A stretch of 64,000 nt of DNA, taken from positions 51,772,080 to 51,836,079 of the forward strand of contig NC_074715.1 in the NCBI RefSeq assembly GCF_947242115.1, read 5' to 3'. Of the stretch, positions 42,701 to 53,300 are shown one piece after another. Source of the DNA: Biomphalaria glabrata. Lineage: Eukaryota; Mollusca; Gastropoda; Planorbidae. Each line of letters begins with the position of its first letter. Position 1 is the first letter of the stretch. Below the pieces are notes generated by a model. The model was not told the DNA's origin, ran no database searches, and worked only from the letters and a program-made list of their open reading frames with translations. Made by a program: the position numbers and the translations under genes.

Positions 42701-45700
42701 CATTGGCAAAGTCTCTCAATTTAGAGAACCTTCATGACAAAAGATAAAAGAGGAAGTTAGCAGTTATACCTAAACAATGAACCATAACTTACGAAAAAAA
42801 GCAAAATTTAAAAAAAAATCTTTAAAAAAAAAGCTAAGTGAAGAACTCCGTACTGACATTTATATCTCTTAATTATGTATAGTTTTTTTTTCCCTTTTTA
42901 TATCTATCAAAAAAAAATTATCAATAATTAATTGAATAATTGCTTAATTTTTTAATTGATTCATGTTTTTTTTAGGCACAATAAATTATTTTTTAAAATG
43001 TCAACTTTATCCGAGATTGAGTGTGGGAGAAATAATGAGAACTAGTCGACCGGCGGCGTAGCATGCGGCGCTATTTTGCAGGCCACTGCAACCTATTCGA
43101 CCGCAGTGGGCCCCGCACTTTCAAGGGCCCCGCACTTTCATAGAACCCGCGCTACTTCAAGGTGTATAAATTTTTACATTAAACCATTTTATAACTTAAA
43201 ACAGATTTCCCGCACCCTCCAGGAGCTCCTTGAAATCTCCCGAAATTGCAAAATATAAGAAAAAGTCATTAAATTATTTAGACAAAAAGTGTCATTTTGG
43301 GGTGCCATTCAATTTGGAAAACCCCAATTCTACGCGCGATAAATTAATACGGAATAATGCATTAGCCGTAATTGTGTCATCTGGTGAAAGAAGCTTCTCG
43401 CGCCTCAAACTAATGAAGAATTACTTCAGGTCATCTATTCTCAAAGATATATTGAAACAGTTTGGTAATTCTTGCTATTGATCGTGATCTATGTAGGAAA
43501 CAGAATTATTATGATATACTGTATGACTTTGCTACACGCAAGGCTCGTAAAGTAATTCTGTACGTAGTAAAGAATGAATAAAGTGCATAGACGAATTTAT
43601 TTTCTAATACAAACTTTTAAATTTCACTTATTATCCGCTTCCTTACCCAAACTTGGCCCCGCGAAATCCGTTTCGCATAGGGCCACACACACTGGCGGAT
43701 CCAGGGGGGCGGTAGGGGCGATCGCTCCCCCTCGGCCGAACGCAACCCTCCTCCCTCCCAAGGGGGGGGCGGACGAAATTTAGTATAGAATTCACACAAT
43801 TTGCATACGAATGTATTACTTATGTTAATAATATATACTAATTATTTATATTTCTACCTGTTTTTAGATTATTTCGCCCCCGCCTCTTGTATGTTGGCCG
43901 ATTTGGTGGGGTCGGGAGAGAGCGATGGCATCAATCCCGCCCCCCCCCCACATAAACTTTCGAGTGGGGGGACGATCCAATTTGTAGAAATCACAGCTTG
44001 CTAACAGAACCAATTAAATATCTACATGATTAAAACTTGTTATTGAGCTGGGGGGCGGTCCTATTTCTATGGAGAAATCATAGTTTGGGACAAAATTAGT
44101 TGAATTAATATATAAATTTTATCTTATGTCGCTCCCCTTCTGGTATTTTGACCGATGCGGTGGTGTAAAGGGAGGGCGATTGCATGTACTGCCCCCCCCC
44201 AATCTAGCCCTCTGAGTGGGGAAAGGCGGTCCTACTTTTACGGAGAAATCATTGTTTGTGAACAAAATTAGTTTAATATCTATATAATATATACTACATA
44301 TTCAAATGTAAACCCATTGTGTTATTTTGTCGCACCACACTTTAAACTCAAATTTTTATGATTAATAAATATAAAATTAAAAAAATTGTTGTACCAGGTG
44401 GGAGGGGCGATACATGCAATCGCTTTGCCCCCATTGGACAAACCAATACTTTTTCTTTTGCATTATAGTTAAGTAATTACAAAATAAGAAAAATCTGTCA
44501 CTAATATAATTTATCTCTGCTATACATTTAACTCTTTTATCGAGTCGCCCCACCCCTATTCTTGAATTCCAAATGCAATCATTAGCAGAAATTATAAAAA
44601 GGAGCGAGGATTAATTATTTTCACTCTACCACCCCTCCCCTTTCCAGACAAAGTTTATGTAATTTCACATGAATTTATCATAATTATTTTAAGAAAGACT
44701 TTGCTTTGGGGGTATCTTATCTTTTCAAGGAACAAATCGGTTTTATTTGCAAAGTATTAAGGGCCTATAAATTCATATAAGAATATTTTTTCAACATTAT
44801 TCAAAAGGTCTTTTGGATGAATAATGAGCTTTATATCAGGAGAATGCGTTTTTTTTCAGTGAAGAATGCAGGAAAATGTTTTTGGCGTCGGGGCTTCGCC
44901 CCGAACCCCACTACTTAATAATGAGCTGTAGATGTCAGTAGAAAACGTTTCTTCAGTGAAAAATGCAAGAAAAAGCTTTTAGCGTCGGGGCTTCGCCCCG
45001 AACCCCACTAGTAAATATATATATATATGCTGTACGCACGTTTATGCATAGGGTTAGGGTTTACTGGGCGTTAGGGTTAAGGTTTGGAAAAAAATCGCCC
45101 CCCCCCACTCCAAAGTTCTGGATCCGCTAGTGGCCCCACAATGGTTAAGTCCGGCCCTGCTATTTTGTGACCTGTAAAAATGCATAGTAGATTACTTGTT
45201 CTCTTTTCATGATTTCTTGGTCACAATGGTTAAGTCCGGCGCTGCTATTTAATGTTTTTAAAATGTTTGATAGTAAAATGATTAAAATGATTTACTGTCC
45301 CGCTGGACAGTCCAGCGCGCCAACCGCACGACCAAGCAGCCATCCGTAGCGAAGGGTGAAAAATACTTGTAGAAATAAGAGAGTGAACAAGATACCGGAA
45401 ATTGGTTACATTATTTCACTACAGTACAAGATACCGGAACTTGGGTACATTATTTCACTACAGAACAAGATACCGGTACTTGGGTACATTATTTCACTAC
45501 AGAACAAGATATACCGGTACTTGGGTACATTATTTCACTACAGAACAAGATATACCGGTACTTGGGTACATTATTTCACTACAGAACAAGATATACCGGT
45601 ACTTGGGTACATTATTTCACTACAGAACAAGATATAGCGGTACTTGGGTACATTATTTCACTACAGAACAAGATACCGGAACTTGGGTACATTATTTCAC

Positions 45701-47510
45701 TACAGAAGAAGATATACCGGTACTTGGGTACATTATTTCACTACAGAACAAGATATACCGGTACTTGGGTACATTATTTCACTACAGAACAAGATACCGG
45801 TACTTGGGTACATTATTTCACTACAGAACAAGATACCGGTACTTGGGTACATTATTTCACTACAGAACAAGATACCGGAACTTGGGTACATTATTTCACT
45901 ACAGAACAAGATATAGCGGTACTTGGGTACATTATTTCACTACAGAACAAGATACCGGAACTTGGGTACATTATTTCACTACAGAAGAAGATATACCGGT
46001 ACTTGGGTACATTATTTCACTACAGAACAAGATACCGGTACTTGGATACAGAACGTTTGTATGTTTAGTGTGTTTATCAATGCTGTAGACCTATGCTAGA
46101 ATTTACCTTTCACAGTAATAGTAGTCGTTCCAGCATACGCATTGCTCACAATTTGCTAGATACCACGTCTCTCCCTTTTTGTGGCCATCTTGGCATTGAT
46201 CTGCCAGTGAAACAAAGAAAGAATATAGTTGCCAGAGAGTCATAGGTCAGAGTTATAGTCTAGAGAGTCATAGGTCAGAGTTATAGTCTAGAGAGTCATA
46301 GGTCAGATTCATAGGTCCGAGAGTCATAGGTAAGACCAGAGCCGGTCTTAGGCCACTGCAACCTATGCCGCAGTGGGCCCCGCACTTTCATAGGCCCGCG
46401 CGAATTCTAGGTGTCAATTATTAAATTAAACCATTTTAACGTATTATTAAAGAGTTCCTGGAATTCTCGTGAAATTACAAAATATACGAAAAAGTTACGA
46501 AAATCACCTGAATTTATTAAAATCTTCTGAAAACTCGTGCGAGAAACAGACAAAATTGTCATTTCGAGGTGTCATTCTATATGGAAAACGCCAATCCTAC
46601 TCGCGCTTAAAACTAAAGGGCATCGTCTGCTTTTCATTAATAAAAATGTAATAATAAGGCGAATTTTAACAAAAACAAAAAGTTGAAATACTCAATTTAC
46701 TTTAATAGTCACTGGCATACAAATATAGATCTAAATCTATCTCGATCTCTTTAAAAAAATCAAAAGCGATATTTTGCTAGTCGATAGTAAATCTGAAAGG
46801 CATATCTAAATTTATATCGGCTTTTTGTTAAGACATTACTATCTACTGTAGATGGCTCGTAGAGTTAATTTGACTGTGATGTTTTTTCTTAGTAAAGTAT
46901 GAATAAAATGCAAAGACAAATTTATTTTCTAATACAAAATCTTAATTTTCACTTATTATCCTTATCCCTACCCAGATTGGGCCCCGCGCAATCCGTTTCG
47001 CATAGGGCCCCGAAATCTGGGTCAGAGAGTCATAGTACATAGTCATAGGTCAGACAGTCATAGGTCAGAGAGCCATAGGTTAGAGAGCCATAGATCATTG
47101 AGCCATATAACAAGGAAACTAAATAATATATTTGTTAATAAAGATTAAATTAATTATAAACAATGACATTGTAGTTATATGTTGTTACATTGTTAAAAGA
47201 GTCTCATCATATAACAAAACGTAACAGTAACCTTGTTAGACTTAAGGGTTGTCCTACAAGGTATTTGTAACTAGCAGAGGAAATAAAATGCTACGCTTTC
47301 ATCGGTTCTAGTTCCGCCCTGCTAAGTTGTGTATTTGGCTATTATGGGTTCGTTACACTTCTTCATTATGTAGGCTTTGCCATCAATTAAATATTATATT
47401 AACTAGATCTAATCCCTGACTAACAAAATTAGCTTACCCATCATCACTATAACTGCTGCATAACTCACAGTCAAGCCAGCGAACATTGTGATGACTGTAG
47501 AGGGTCTCAT
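36558..47510 (-). CDS. SVWC/La1-like secreted protein C (3 exons)
   Basis: Exons 47510-47438, 46200-46107 and 36735-36558 give 345 nt (114 aa plus stop), introns in phases 1 and 2. The signal peptide (MRPSTVITMFAGLTVSYAA) is followed by QCQDGHKKGETWYLAN, CEQCVC and a final Cys in exon 2. Exon 3 carries CGVQ, TCY, YPECC and YC, then a 25-residue acidic-to-polar end finishing ERISAH. All ten domain cysteines and the tryptophan are kept, so this is the most canonical copy together with A. Intron 2 is 9.4 kb and holds a segmental duplication, a nested transposon pair and a 0.7-kb minisatellite. Two potential ATGs in exon 1 (47510 and the codon in 'ATGTTC') exist; the upstream one gives the full signal peptide. 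Confidence 0.85.
36855..37365. mobile_element. dispersed element with GGGGTTTT repeats (copy 2)
   Basis: Shortened relative of 7410-9185, in the same orientation, with only a few repeat units. It lies in intron 2 of SVWC gene C. Confidence 0.5.
37409..37630. repeat. 25-bp minisatellite, nine copies
   Basis: The unit contains 'cggtgcatgatgtaacaatg'. The array forms the left end of duplicated segment 1. Confidence 0.92.
38118..38343 (-). mobile_element. SINE family B copy in duplicate 1
   Basis: Reverse orientation with B box GGTTCGACACC and an intact-looking head. Confidence 0.8.
38527..38670. repeat. 25-bp minisatellite, second array (six copies)
   Basis: Same unit and variants as 37409-37630, including the 'gcaaattgtaac' variant next to the last copy in both arrays. 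Confidence 0.92.
39155..39383 (-). mobile_element. SINE family B copy in duplicate 2
   Basis: Near-identical to 38118-38343 because the whole segment was duplicated, not by a second insertion. Confidence 0.8.
39712..39890 (-). mobile_element. SINE family A copy
   Basis: Reverse orientation, B box GGTTCAAACCC, very close to the 2788 copy. Confidence 0.85.
40264..40760 (+). mobile_element. old LTR-retroelement-like fragment (LTR plus leader)
   Basis: The first part matches 120-400 in reverse, and the second part (from TGGCGAGTCC at 40495) matches 13545-13780. The junction 'ccgttaca' followed by TGGCGAGTCC fits an LTR end and tRNA primer site. It is a fossil without coding sequence. Confidence 0.4.
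41190..41350 (+). mobile_element. LINE 3' end, TATCT-tail family
   Basis: Plus-sense copy: 'gaaagggttgcctgaatccaccaggaaaacc' through 'gaagtaacgtctgtaatagataagatagg'. 41350-41450 holds a further degraded tip. Confidence 0.6.
41455..41690 (-). mobile_element. LINE 3' end, TATCT-tail family
   Basis: Minus-sense copy with the open end frame 'YARTNLYKYSFFTRAIRAWN' (41755-41528). It is head-to-head with the 41190 copy. Confidence 0.7.
42036..42320. repeat. GC-rich unclassified block
   Basis: Different in composition from the surroundings. It has an 81-codon plus frame without a recognisable domain and is probably mobile-element derived. Confidence 0.25.
42384..42452. mobile_element. 69-bp MITE with perfect 8-bp TSD
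   Basis: Ends CAGTGGTTCCCAAA and TTTGGGAATCACTG. TSD CTTTAAAG at 42376-42383 and 42453-42460. hAT-type ends. Confidence 0.88.
42588..42686. mobile_element. 99-bp MITE with perfect 8-bp TSD
   Basis: Ends CAGTGTTATTAA and TTTGGGAAACACTG. TSD TTCTAGAG at 42580-42587 and 42687-42694. Confidence 0.82.
43075..45159 (+). mobile_element. hAT transposon remnant with nested insertion
   Basis: The left part (43078-43160) matches 46350-46400. The coding remnant at 43230-43560 shows 'NNALAVIVSSGERSFSRLKL', the conserved hAT C-terminal dimerisation motif, then 'DFATRKARK' text in another frame. The right end is CAGGGCCGGACTTAAC read inward from 45159. Most of the transposase is missing. Confidence 0.75.
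43690..45132. mobile_element. 1.44-kb hAT-type element nested in the hAT remnant
   Basis: TIRs CACTGGCGGATCCAG and CTGGATCCGCTAGTG (one mismatch). Flanking 8-mers gccacaca (43682-43689) and gccccaca (45133-45140) agree at 7 of 8. The interior has repeated 'gcccccccccc...' blocks and two ~98-bp units with the CGGGGCTTCGCCCCG hairpin (44888, 44986). No transposase frame. Confidence 0.8.
45301..45348 (-). mobile_element. SINE family A head fragment
   Basis: 'ggacagtccagcgcgccaac' through 'aagcagccatcc', the 5' end of the SINE in reverse. Confidence 0.65.
45370..46046. repeat. 39/42-bp minisatellite, about 16 copies
   Basis: The unit contains 'cttgggtacattatttcact' and 'acagaacaagata'. Copies alternate between 39 and 42 bp by a 3-bp 'ata' indel, so plus-strand frames stay open (to 228 codons). 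The array ends about 60 nt from the exon 2 donor of SVWC gene C. Confidence 0.95.
46107..46200 (-). CDS. SVWC gene C exon 2
   Basis: 94 nt between acceptor CTGGCAG and donor GTAAAT. It encodes QCQDG, W, NCEQCVC and a final YYC. Confidence 0.9.
46225..46335. repeat. ~28-bp minisatellite 'agagtcataggtcag', left part
   Basis: Three regular copies and variants. Related units resume at 47020-47105 on the far side of the hAT element, so the element splits the array. Confidence 0.85.
46337..47020. mobile_element. non-autonomous hAT relative
   Basis: It starts CAGAGCCGGTCTTAGG. The left end, a short 'TRYGKRQSYSRLKL'-like remnant (46570-46620) and the right-end region (46975-47015) match the 43075 element, with most of the transposase deleted. 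Confidence 0.65.
47020..47110. repeat. ~28-bp minisatellite, right part
   Basis: Variants of 'agagagtcataggtcaga' and 'agagccatag', continuing the array of 46225-46335. Confidence 0.75.
47438..47510 (-). CDS. SVWC gene C exon 1 (signal peptide)
   Basis: ATG at 47510, 73 nt to donor GTAAGC, sharing TVIT and TVSYAA with gene B. Confidence 0.85.
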
Positions 47511-47575
47511 TGTTCATGTGTAAGAGTTGGCGCCCTTGAAGTGACATCTAACCAGTATGAAACGAGGGATGGCGA

Positions 47576-47583
47576 ATTATATA
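47576..47583 (-). promoter_or_regulatory. TATA box of SVWC gene C
   Basis: TATATAAT on the minus strand, about 67 nt before the ATG, followed by TCGCCATCCCTCGTTTC, similar to gene B. From 47590 to 48310 only the dispersed 'ttgatcc' repeat (47940-48060, reverse) is recognisable. Confidence 0.6.
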
Positions 47584-48319
47584 GGATTAGCTTCGCAGGG
47601 TAGTAGCCGACTAGAATTGTTGATATAAGTTTCAATACTTATTGAACTAAGAATATAGAACAAATTTGGTGAAAGACATGTTGCATATAGAGAATATATT
47701 GTAGCAGCACCAAGGTACAACAATAGTTATTGAGAGGAAGGTGAAACAACTATTATGAAACCTGGATAAGCCTCACCGAGGACTCGAACCAAGGACCGTC
47801 GAAGTGGCTACGTCACATAGGCAACAGGTTACCACCTAAATCGACAAAACTGTCGCCCTAAAATAAAAACTTTAAAGTTAGTAGGGTTACCTTGACCTGA
47901 TCGTCACCTAGGGTCATGTTACGCGACACATCAAATGATTTTTTTTTTTTTTACAAAGCTTATAGTCACTTCGTCTCTGGTACAAATCTTATATACATTT
48001 TTTTCTCCCATTTCCCATGCTCGGATCAAGTTGATATTTAGCATACTTATGCATAGTTGATGACAACGCATACATTAATTAAAAATATAACCAATTCGTT
48101 AATCAACTAGTGGTCATTAATACATTAAGAATATCAAAATTTAATATAACATTCACATTACAGCGGGTCCCTGGCCGCTTAGGAATTATGGGGGGAAAGG
48201 CTGATAGACTTTCAAAAACGGAAGTCATCTATGGAACAAGATATTCGACTTCCTAGCCCGAATCTCCAGCACGACTACTGTAGTAGACACACTAAAACAA
48301 TATGAACTTCAATGAACAC

Positions 48320-48492
48320 AATGTTATCTTATCTTATATAATATAGACGTTATCTTATCTTATATAATATAGACGTTATCTTATCTTATATAATATAGAC
48401 GTTATCTTATCTTATATAATATAGACGTTATCTTATCTTATATAATATAGACGTTATCTTATCTTATATAATATATAGACGTTATCTTATCT
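48320..48492. repeat. 26-bp tandem expansion of a LINE tail
   Basis: Seven copies of 'ttatcttatataatatagacg'-type units leading directly into the LINE 3' end at 48492. Confidence 0.92.
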
Positions 48493-48795
48493 TATATAAT
48501 ACAGACGTTAGTTCAAAAAAAAAAAAAGATGATTACGCCCTACTCGTCATGCATTTAGTCATGCATATTAACCAATGACTTAAGTTCTGCCAAGCCACTG
48601 GTTTTCCTGGCTGCCTCAGGCAACCCATTCCATGCTCTAATAGCACTAGGGAAGAAGGAGCATTTGTACAGATTTGTCCTAGCATATGGGACGAGGAATG
48701 TGCCTTTACGTAACTTCAAAAAAGAAGATGATTACGTCCTGCGCGTCATGCATTCAGTCATGCATGTTAACCAATGACTTAAATTCCAATGCATT
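48492..48795 (-). mobile_element. LINE 3' ends, TATCT-tail family (1.3 copies)
   Basis: A well-preserved copy (48492-48708) continues into a second 3' end (48708-48790). On the minus strand the end reads the SFFPxAIRAWNGLP motif. Confidence 0.7.
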
Positions 48796-48806
48796 TATTA
48801 GTCTCT

Positions 48807-48980
48807 AATGGACCTCATTCACCAATCGTATACAAACAACATTTAGCCACGTGGTGCTCTATCTCTTCTATATAATTTACGATCTCATGATGTCACGTGA
48901 CAGTTTTTTTTTTTATTGTTTTATCATTAAGATCACGTGACTAAATGTTGTTTGTTTACGATTGGTGAATGAGGTCCATT
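48807..48980. mobile_element. 174-bp foldback MITE with 47-bp TIRs
   Basis: The first 47 bp and the reverse complement of the last 47 bp differ at two positions (start AATGGACCTCATTCACC). No target duplication longer than 2 bp is apparent. Confidence 0.88.
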
Positions 48981-49169
48981 GTGTTCTTTACTCCAGCCAC
49001 TTGTTCTCTAAAACTGACCTCCTTTGACACACAGCCCTGACACACTGCTGTTCACTCAACCATGTACACTCAAGGTCCACTGGTCATTTCATACACAGGC
49101 ACACACACACTGCACTACCGCCCACTCAAAACACATACACACTTACTATCAGTAGGGGTAGTAGTGGTA

Positions 49170-49260
49170 GTGCTGGTAGTGGGCAGGGTATGAACTCAGG
49201 ACCATCGAGACAACCGAACGACAGTCCTGCGCGCAAACCGCAAGACCAGGCAGCCATCCT
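49170..49260 (-). mobile_element. SINE family A head fragment
   Basis: 'gcagggtatgaactcagg' to 'accaggcagccatcc' in reverse, with (tag)n just before. Confidence 0.65.
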
Positions 49261-49599
49261 TCCTCTCGAATCAATATAGCCCGTAATCACAAACGAGGAT
49301 AGTAACAATTTTCTCCCCCCCCCCCGGCAAAGGTCAAATTATAATATTTCATCAGAGAGGGCGTACACCTGTAAATTATCACCTCAACAGAAGTAATCAC
49401 AGTCCCCCAGGCAGCTGTAGACACCGCGCCCAGCCTGACACGAAAGTGTGAATCACATCCTCTTTAATTTGTACACCCCAGACAGACGACTGCCACTACA
49501 GCCCAACATAATTAACACTCTGCAGTGTTGAAAAACTAAAAAAAAAAAAAAACACAGACTGCAGAAGAACTAACGGTTAAGTAGTAGTAAATTGGTTAG

Positions 49600-50060
49600 A
49601 GGAAGAAGGGAGTTATCTGTGCGGAACATTCCTTTATTTAAGTTGTTTTGTTTTTTTTATAAGTTGTTGTTTTTTTACTTTGCTTGTTTCTTGTGCAAGT
49701 ATTTTTTTAATTATTATTATTGTTTTGTTTTTTTCTGTAAATATTTTTTGTTTGTATTTTTTTTGGGGGGGGGGGTTGTAAGTTTTTTTTTATTTTCTAC
49801 TTTGTTATTAGCATTTTTTGTTGTATATTTTCCTTTTTTTTTAAATTATTTGTTTATATTTTGGTTGATGTTTTTTCTTATTATATATTTTGGTGTTTTT
49901 TTGTTAGTATTTTTTTTATTCTGCTTTTTTTTTTTGTTAGTTTTTCTTATATTTCGCTTTTTCTAAGTTTTTTTTTTCTATTTTGCTTTTTTTTTTTTTT
50001 TTTGTAAGTAGGTTGTTGTTTTTTTGTAACTATTTTTTTATACTGCTTTTTTAATTCGAA
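49600..50060. repeat. T-rich low-complexity block
   Basis: About 450 bp of T runs with sparse G, A and C. A 124-codon frame rich in Phe results from composition and is not called. A 5-GC interruption (gggggggggg) sits at 49765. Confidence 0.85.
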
Positions 50061-50159
50061 GTCATGGTTCAAGCCTTCTCGTGATTCTCGAGCCAACACG
50101 GTAACCACTCTGTTAGTGGAGAGCTTTTAAACATGAAGATGGTATAGTTATCTATTCTT

Positions 50160-50275
50160 TCTCTAGTGTCGACCTATTTTTCAGGTTTGTATTCACTAAG
50201 ACGGCGACCTATAAAGGGAACTAATTCAGCTTACACCACAACTTCAGTCAATTTACAATTTCTTTCCCTTGTTCC
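50160..50275 (+). repeat. dispersed repeat R, left part split by the LINE
   Basis: It matches 35190-35283 and continues at 55140. Confidence 0.65.
50264..50275. repeat. target-site duplication, left copy
   Basis: TTCCCTTGTTCC, identical to 55140-55151. Confidence 0.85.
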
Positions 50276-50315
50276 GAGTCAGAAACCCCATTGACAACGA
50301 AAAACATGCTGAGAA

Positions 50316-53300
50316 TTACTCCCTTAGAGCACGTGAGAGGAAGCGAGCAGTGAGTCTTAAGGTTGCCTTGTCCCCGTACAAGGACAGCCTCTGTGTCGTA
50401 CATGAACCAGTATTTTCTCTATCTATAGCTTGTCCCAATCGTCCTTCGTGCAGAACTCTGCATTCGTAAAGAATGTGTTCTATTGTTTCATCGTCCTCCA
50501 TGCAGTGGCGACACCGTGTGTCGTAGTTCTCCTTCCATCGTCCGAGGTAAGCACCAATTGGACAATGGCCGACCCGGAACTGGGCTAGGACTGCCTGTTC
50601 CGCACGATTAAGTTGCCACCATGCATCTCTTCTGTCTGGTCTCCTCATTGCCCGATAAAGCTCACGCCCCTTGTCCGAAGAATCCCAGCCGTCGTGCCAA
50701 AGTGTCAACATGCGCTGGTTGACTAGGGATCGTACACTTTCATATGAGTACGGTTCATCATTTTCGAGCGCCGTTGCGACCGCGGTTTTCGCGAGCTGGT
50801 CAGCCAAACCGTGGCTGACCACCCCACAATGGGCGGGCACCCATTGCAAAGTAACGTTCACGCCGAATCGTAGGAGACGCCCTCCGACCGTTAGGACGTC
50901 CCATACCCTTCTAGCACCTTCATCCAGCCGTTCTATGGCCTCCAGTGCGGCCACCGAGTCCGTGAAAAGGACTATGTCGTGCGCTGACGCAGTCCCGTTA
51001 CGTACCATCGTAGCCACCCAGTCCAGTGCTTGGAACATTGCTTCGAGTTCAGCCTCGAGGCTGCTTTTCTGCTGACAGGATCCACTGAGCTCGTCACTTT
51101 CGGGATTGCCAGAGAGTCGAACTACCGCTCCGTACCCAGCTTTCACAGTTCCCTCGAGCGTCCGCACAGAACCGTCTGTGTAGATGGTGGTTACTCCGGC
51201 TGGATATGATGCGATAGTCTCTCTGGCTGCTTGTAGTAGCCGTGTGGTTGGACTCTGCTTCGTCACCACTGGGTCAAGTAGGCTCTTCCGTATCGTCGGC
51301 ATGCCGAGAGCCTCCATCGGGAAGATAGAACCGGACGGGGAAAGAGCAGCCCGCTCCACCGGCAGATTCGCCTCTCTGACCAGCCCGCGTGCCACATGCA
51401 TGAAACAAGGCCGGTTTTTGAGGCGTCTCCTACCCTCCCAGTTGTCGACCAGACTTCTGAGTGGGCATCCATCTTCCAGCCGCATATATCTCTCGTGAGC
51501 TAGTATGACGGCTCGTTCTCTGCGCAATTTCAACGGTGGGATGTTTGCCATAATCTCGCCAGCGGCAATTGGCGTTGTCCTAAAGGTTCCACAGATTAGT
51601 CTTAAGGCTTGGTTCTGAACAGAGTCTAGGCTTGCTAAGGTCGTTTGCGAGGCCCAGACCTGAACAGGAAGACTGTAGTCCATGTGAGAGCGTACTGCAC
51701 CCATGTACAGTCCTCTCAGCACGTCAGCTCTCGCTCCCCACTTCGTTCCAGCTAGTTTCTTTACGATATTCAGCTTCTCGGAAGCTGTTTCTTTTACCTG
51801 CTGGATATGATCGCACATAGTCAGTTTCTGATCGAGAATTACTCCAAGGTACTTGGGCTTTTTATCCCATTCCAGAATCTTGCCATCCATTCTAAGCTCG
51901 ACAGGTTCCTTCAATATATCACGGCCCAGCGTAAACCATGAGTAAACCGACTTCGAGTGGTTTACCTCAAGGTTCCACATTCTGGCGTAGCAGGATATAG
52001 TTGTTAATGCCTGCTGGAGAGTGTCAATGAGTTGTTGACGGTCTCTCCCTGACTCCCACAACACGATATCATCTGCAAACAACAGCTTCTGACATTTCAA
52101 AAGAGCCGGCAAGTCGTTGATAAAGACCAAAAACAGCGTACAGCTGAGTGCCGATCCCTGCGGCACCCCCTGCTCAAGTGGAAGTTTCCTCGACAAGTGC
52201 TTACCAACACGAGTCTGTACCGTTCTTTCCGTGAGGAAATTTTGGATCCACCTAAGCATATATGAACCGACACCTAAGTTCATCAGTTTCAACAACAAGC
52301 CGGGCCTCCATACTCTGTCGTAGGCCTGCTTGAGATCGATAAATACCGCTAGCGTCGACTGACCAGGTCGATTTGTGTTGCCCCACTGGAAGCCATCCGC
52401 TACTTTCTGCATAAATAACGTCACTTGATCGATCGCATTTCGTTGCCTCCTGAACCCGCCCTGTTCAGGAGCAATGAGACCCTTCGTTTCTAGAAACCAT
52501 GTGAGCCTTCTGTTGACCATGCGTTCGGCCGCCTTCCCGACGTTGGACGTCAACGAGACGGGTCGGTAGCTTTCTGCACGATCTGGGATTTTCCCCTTTT
52601 TGAGCAGGGGAACAATCGTTGCCACTCGCCAAGCCTTGGGGAAATCCCCCTTAGTCCAAGTACGATTGATCAAATCCAACAGTTTCCTTCTGCCTATGGG
52701 ACCGAGATGTTTCAGCATTTCGTTGCTGATCCCATTTGGCCCCGGTGCCTTGCGCAATTTGCACTTCCGAAGTGCAATGTCTAGCTCTCCGTAGGTAAAA
52801 GAGTTGATGAATGTGCTCGTCTCATCCTCACCATAGACATATCTGCGTTTCGCTTTCGCCTTCCTGATGCTGTCTAGAGCTTTCGACACTTCGCTCCTCT
52901 CACCCGTCCTAGAGATGGCCGGAAAGGCATGGTTTAGAGCGTCCGACCGTTTAGAGTCAGTGACCACCAAGCCTTGAGCCGTTTGCAGGGGCGCAGCTGC
53001 TTTTGGTTCTTTCGCCCTGGTTAGGTTATTGAGAAGTTTCCATGCCTGTCGTCCGTCCGCAAGATCCAGGTTAGCACATGTCTTCGCCCACTTCTGTCTC
53101 GTACCCTCCGCAATGGCTTCCTTTACCTCCGCCGTTAGCTTGTTGTAAGCTCTTCTGGTTTCATCGGTTTTTCGACGACTATGCTGCCTGCGTGCAGCCC
53201 GCCTTAGTCGGATTAGGCGTGCCAGTGCGGGAGACCAAAAGTGACTAAACTTGCGCCCCCCGTAGGACCTCGGGATAGCTTTTCGAGCAGCACCTAAGAT

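Noticed and set aside
45356-46088. Plus-strand frames to 228 codons (YLGTLFHYRTRY cycles)
   Set aside because: A product of the 39/42-bp array, antisense to SVWC gene C within its intron.
49592-49966. 124-aa Phe-rich ORF resembling membrane helices
   Set aside because: Low-complexity T-rich DNA; hydrophobicity is explained by composition alone.
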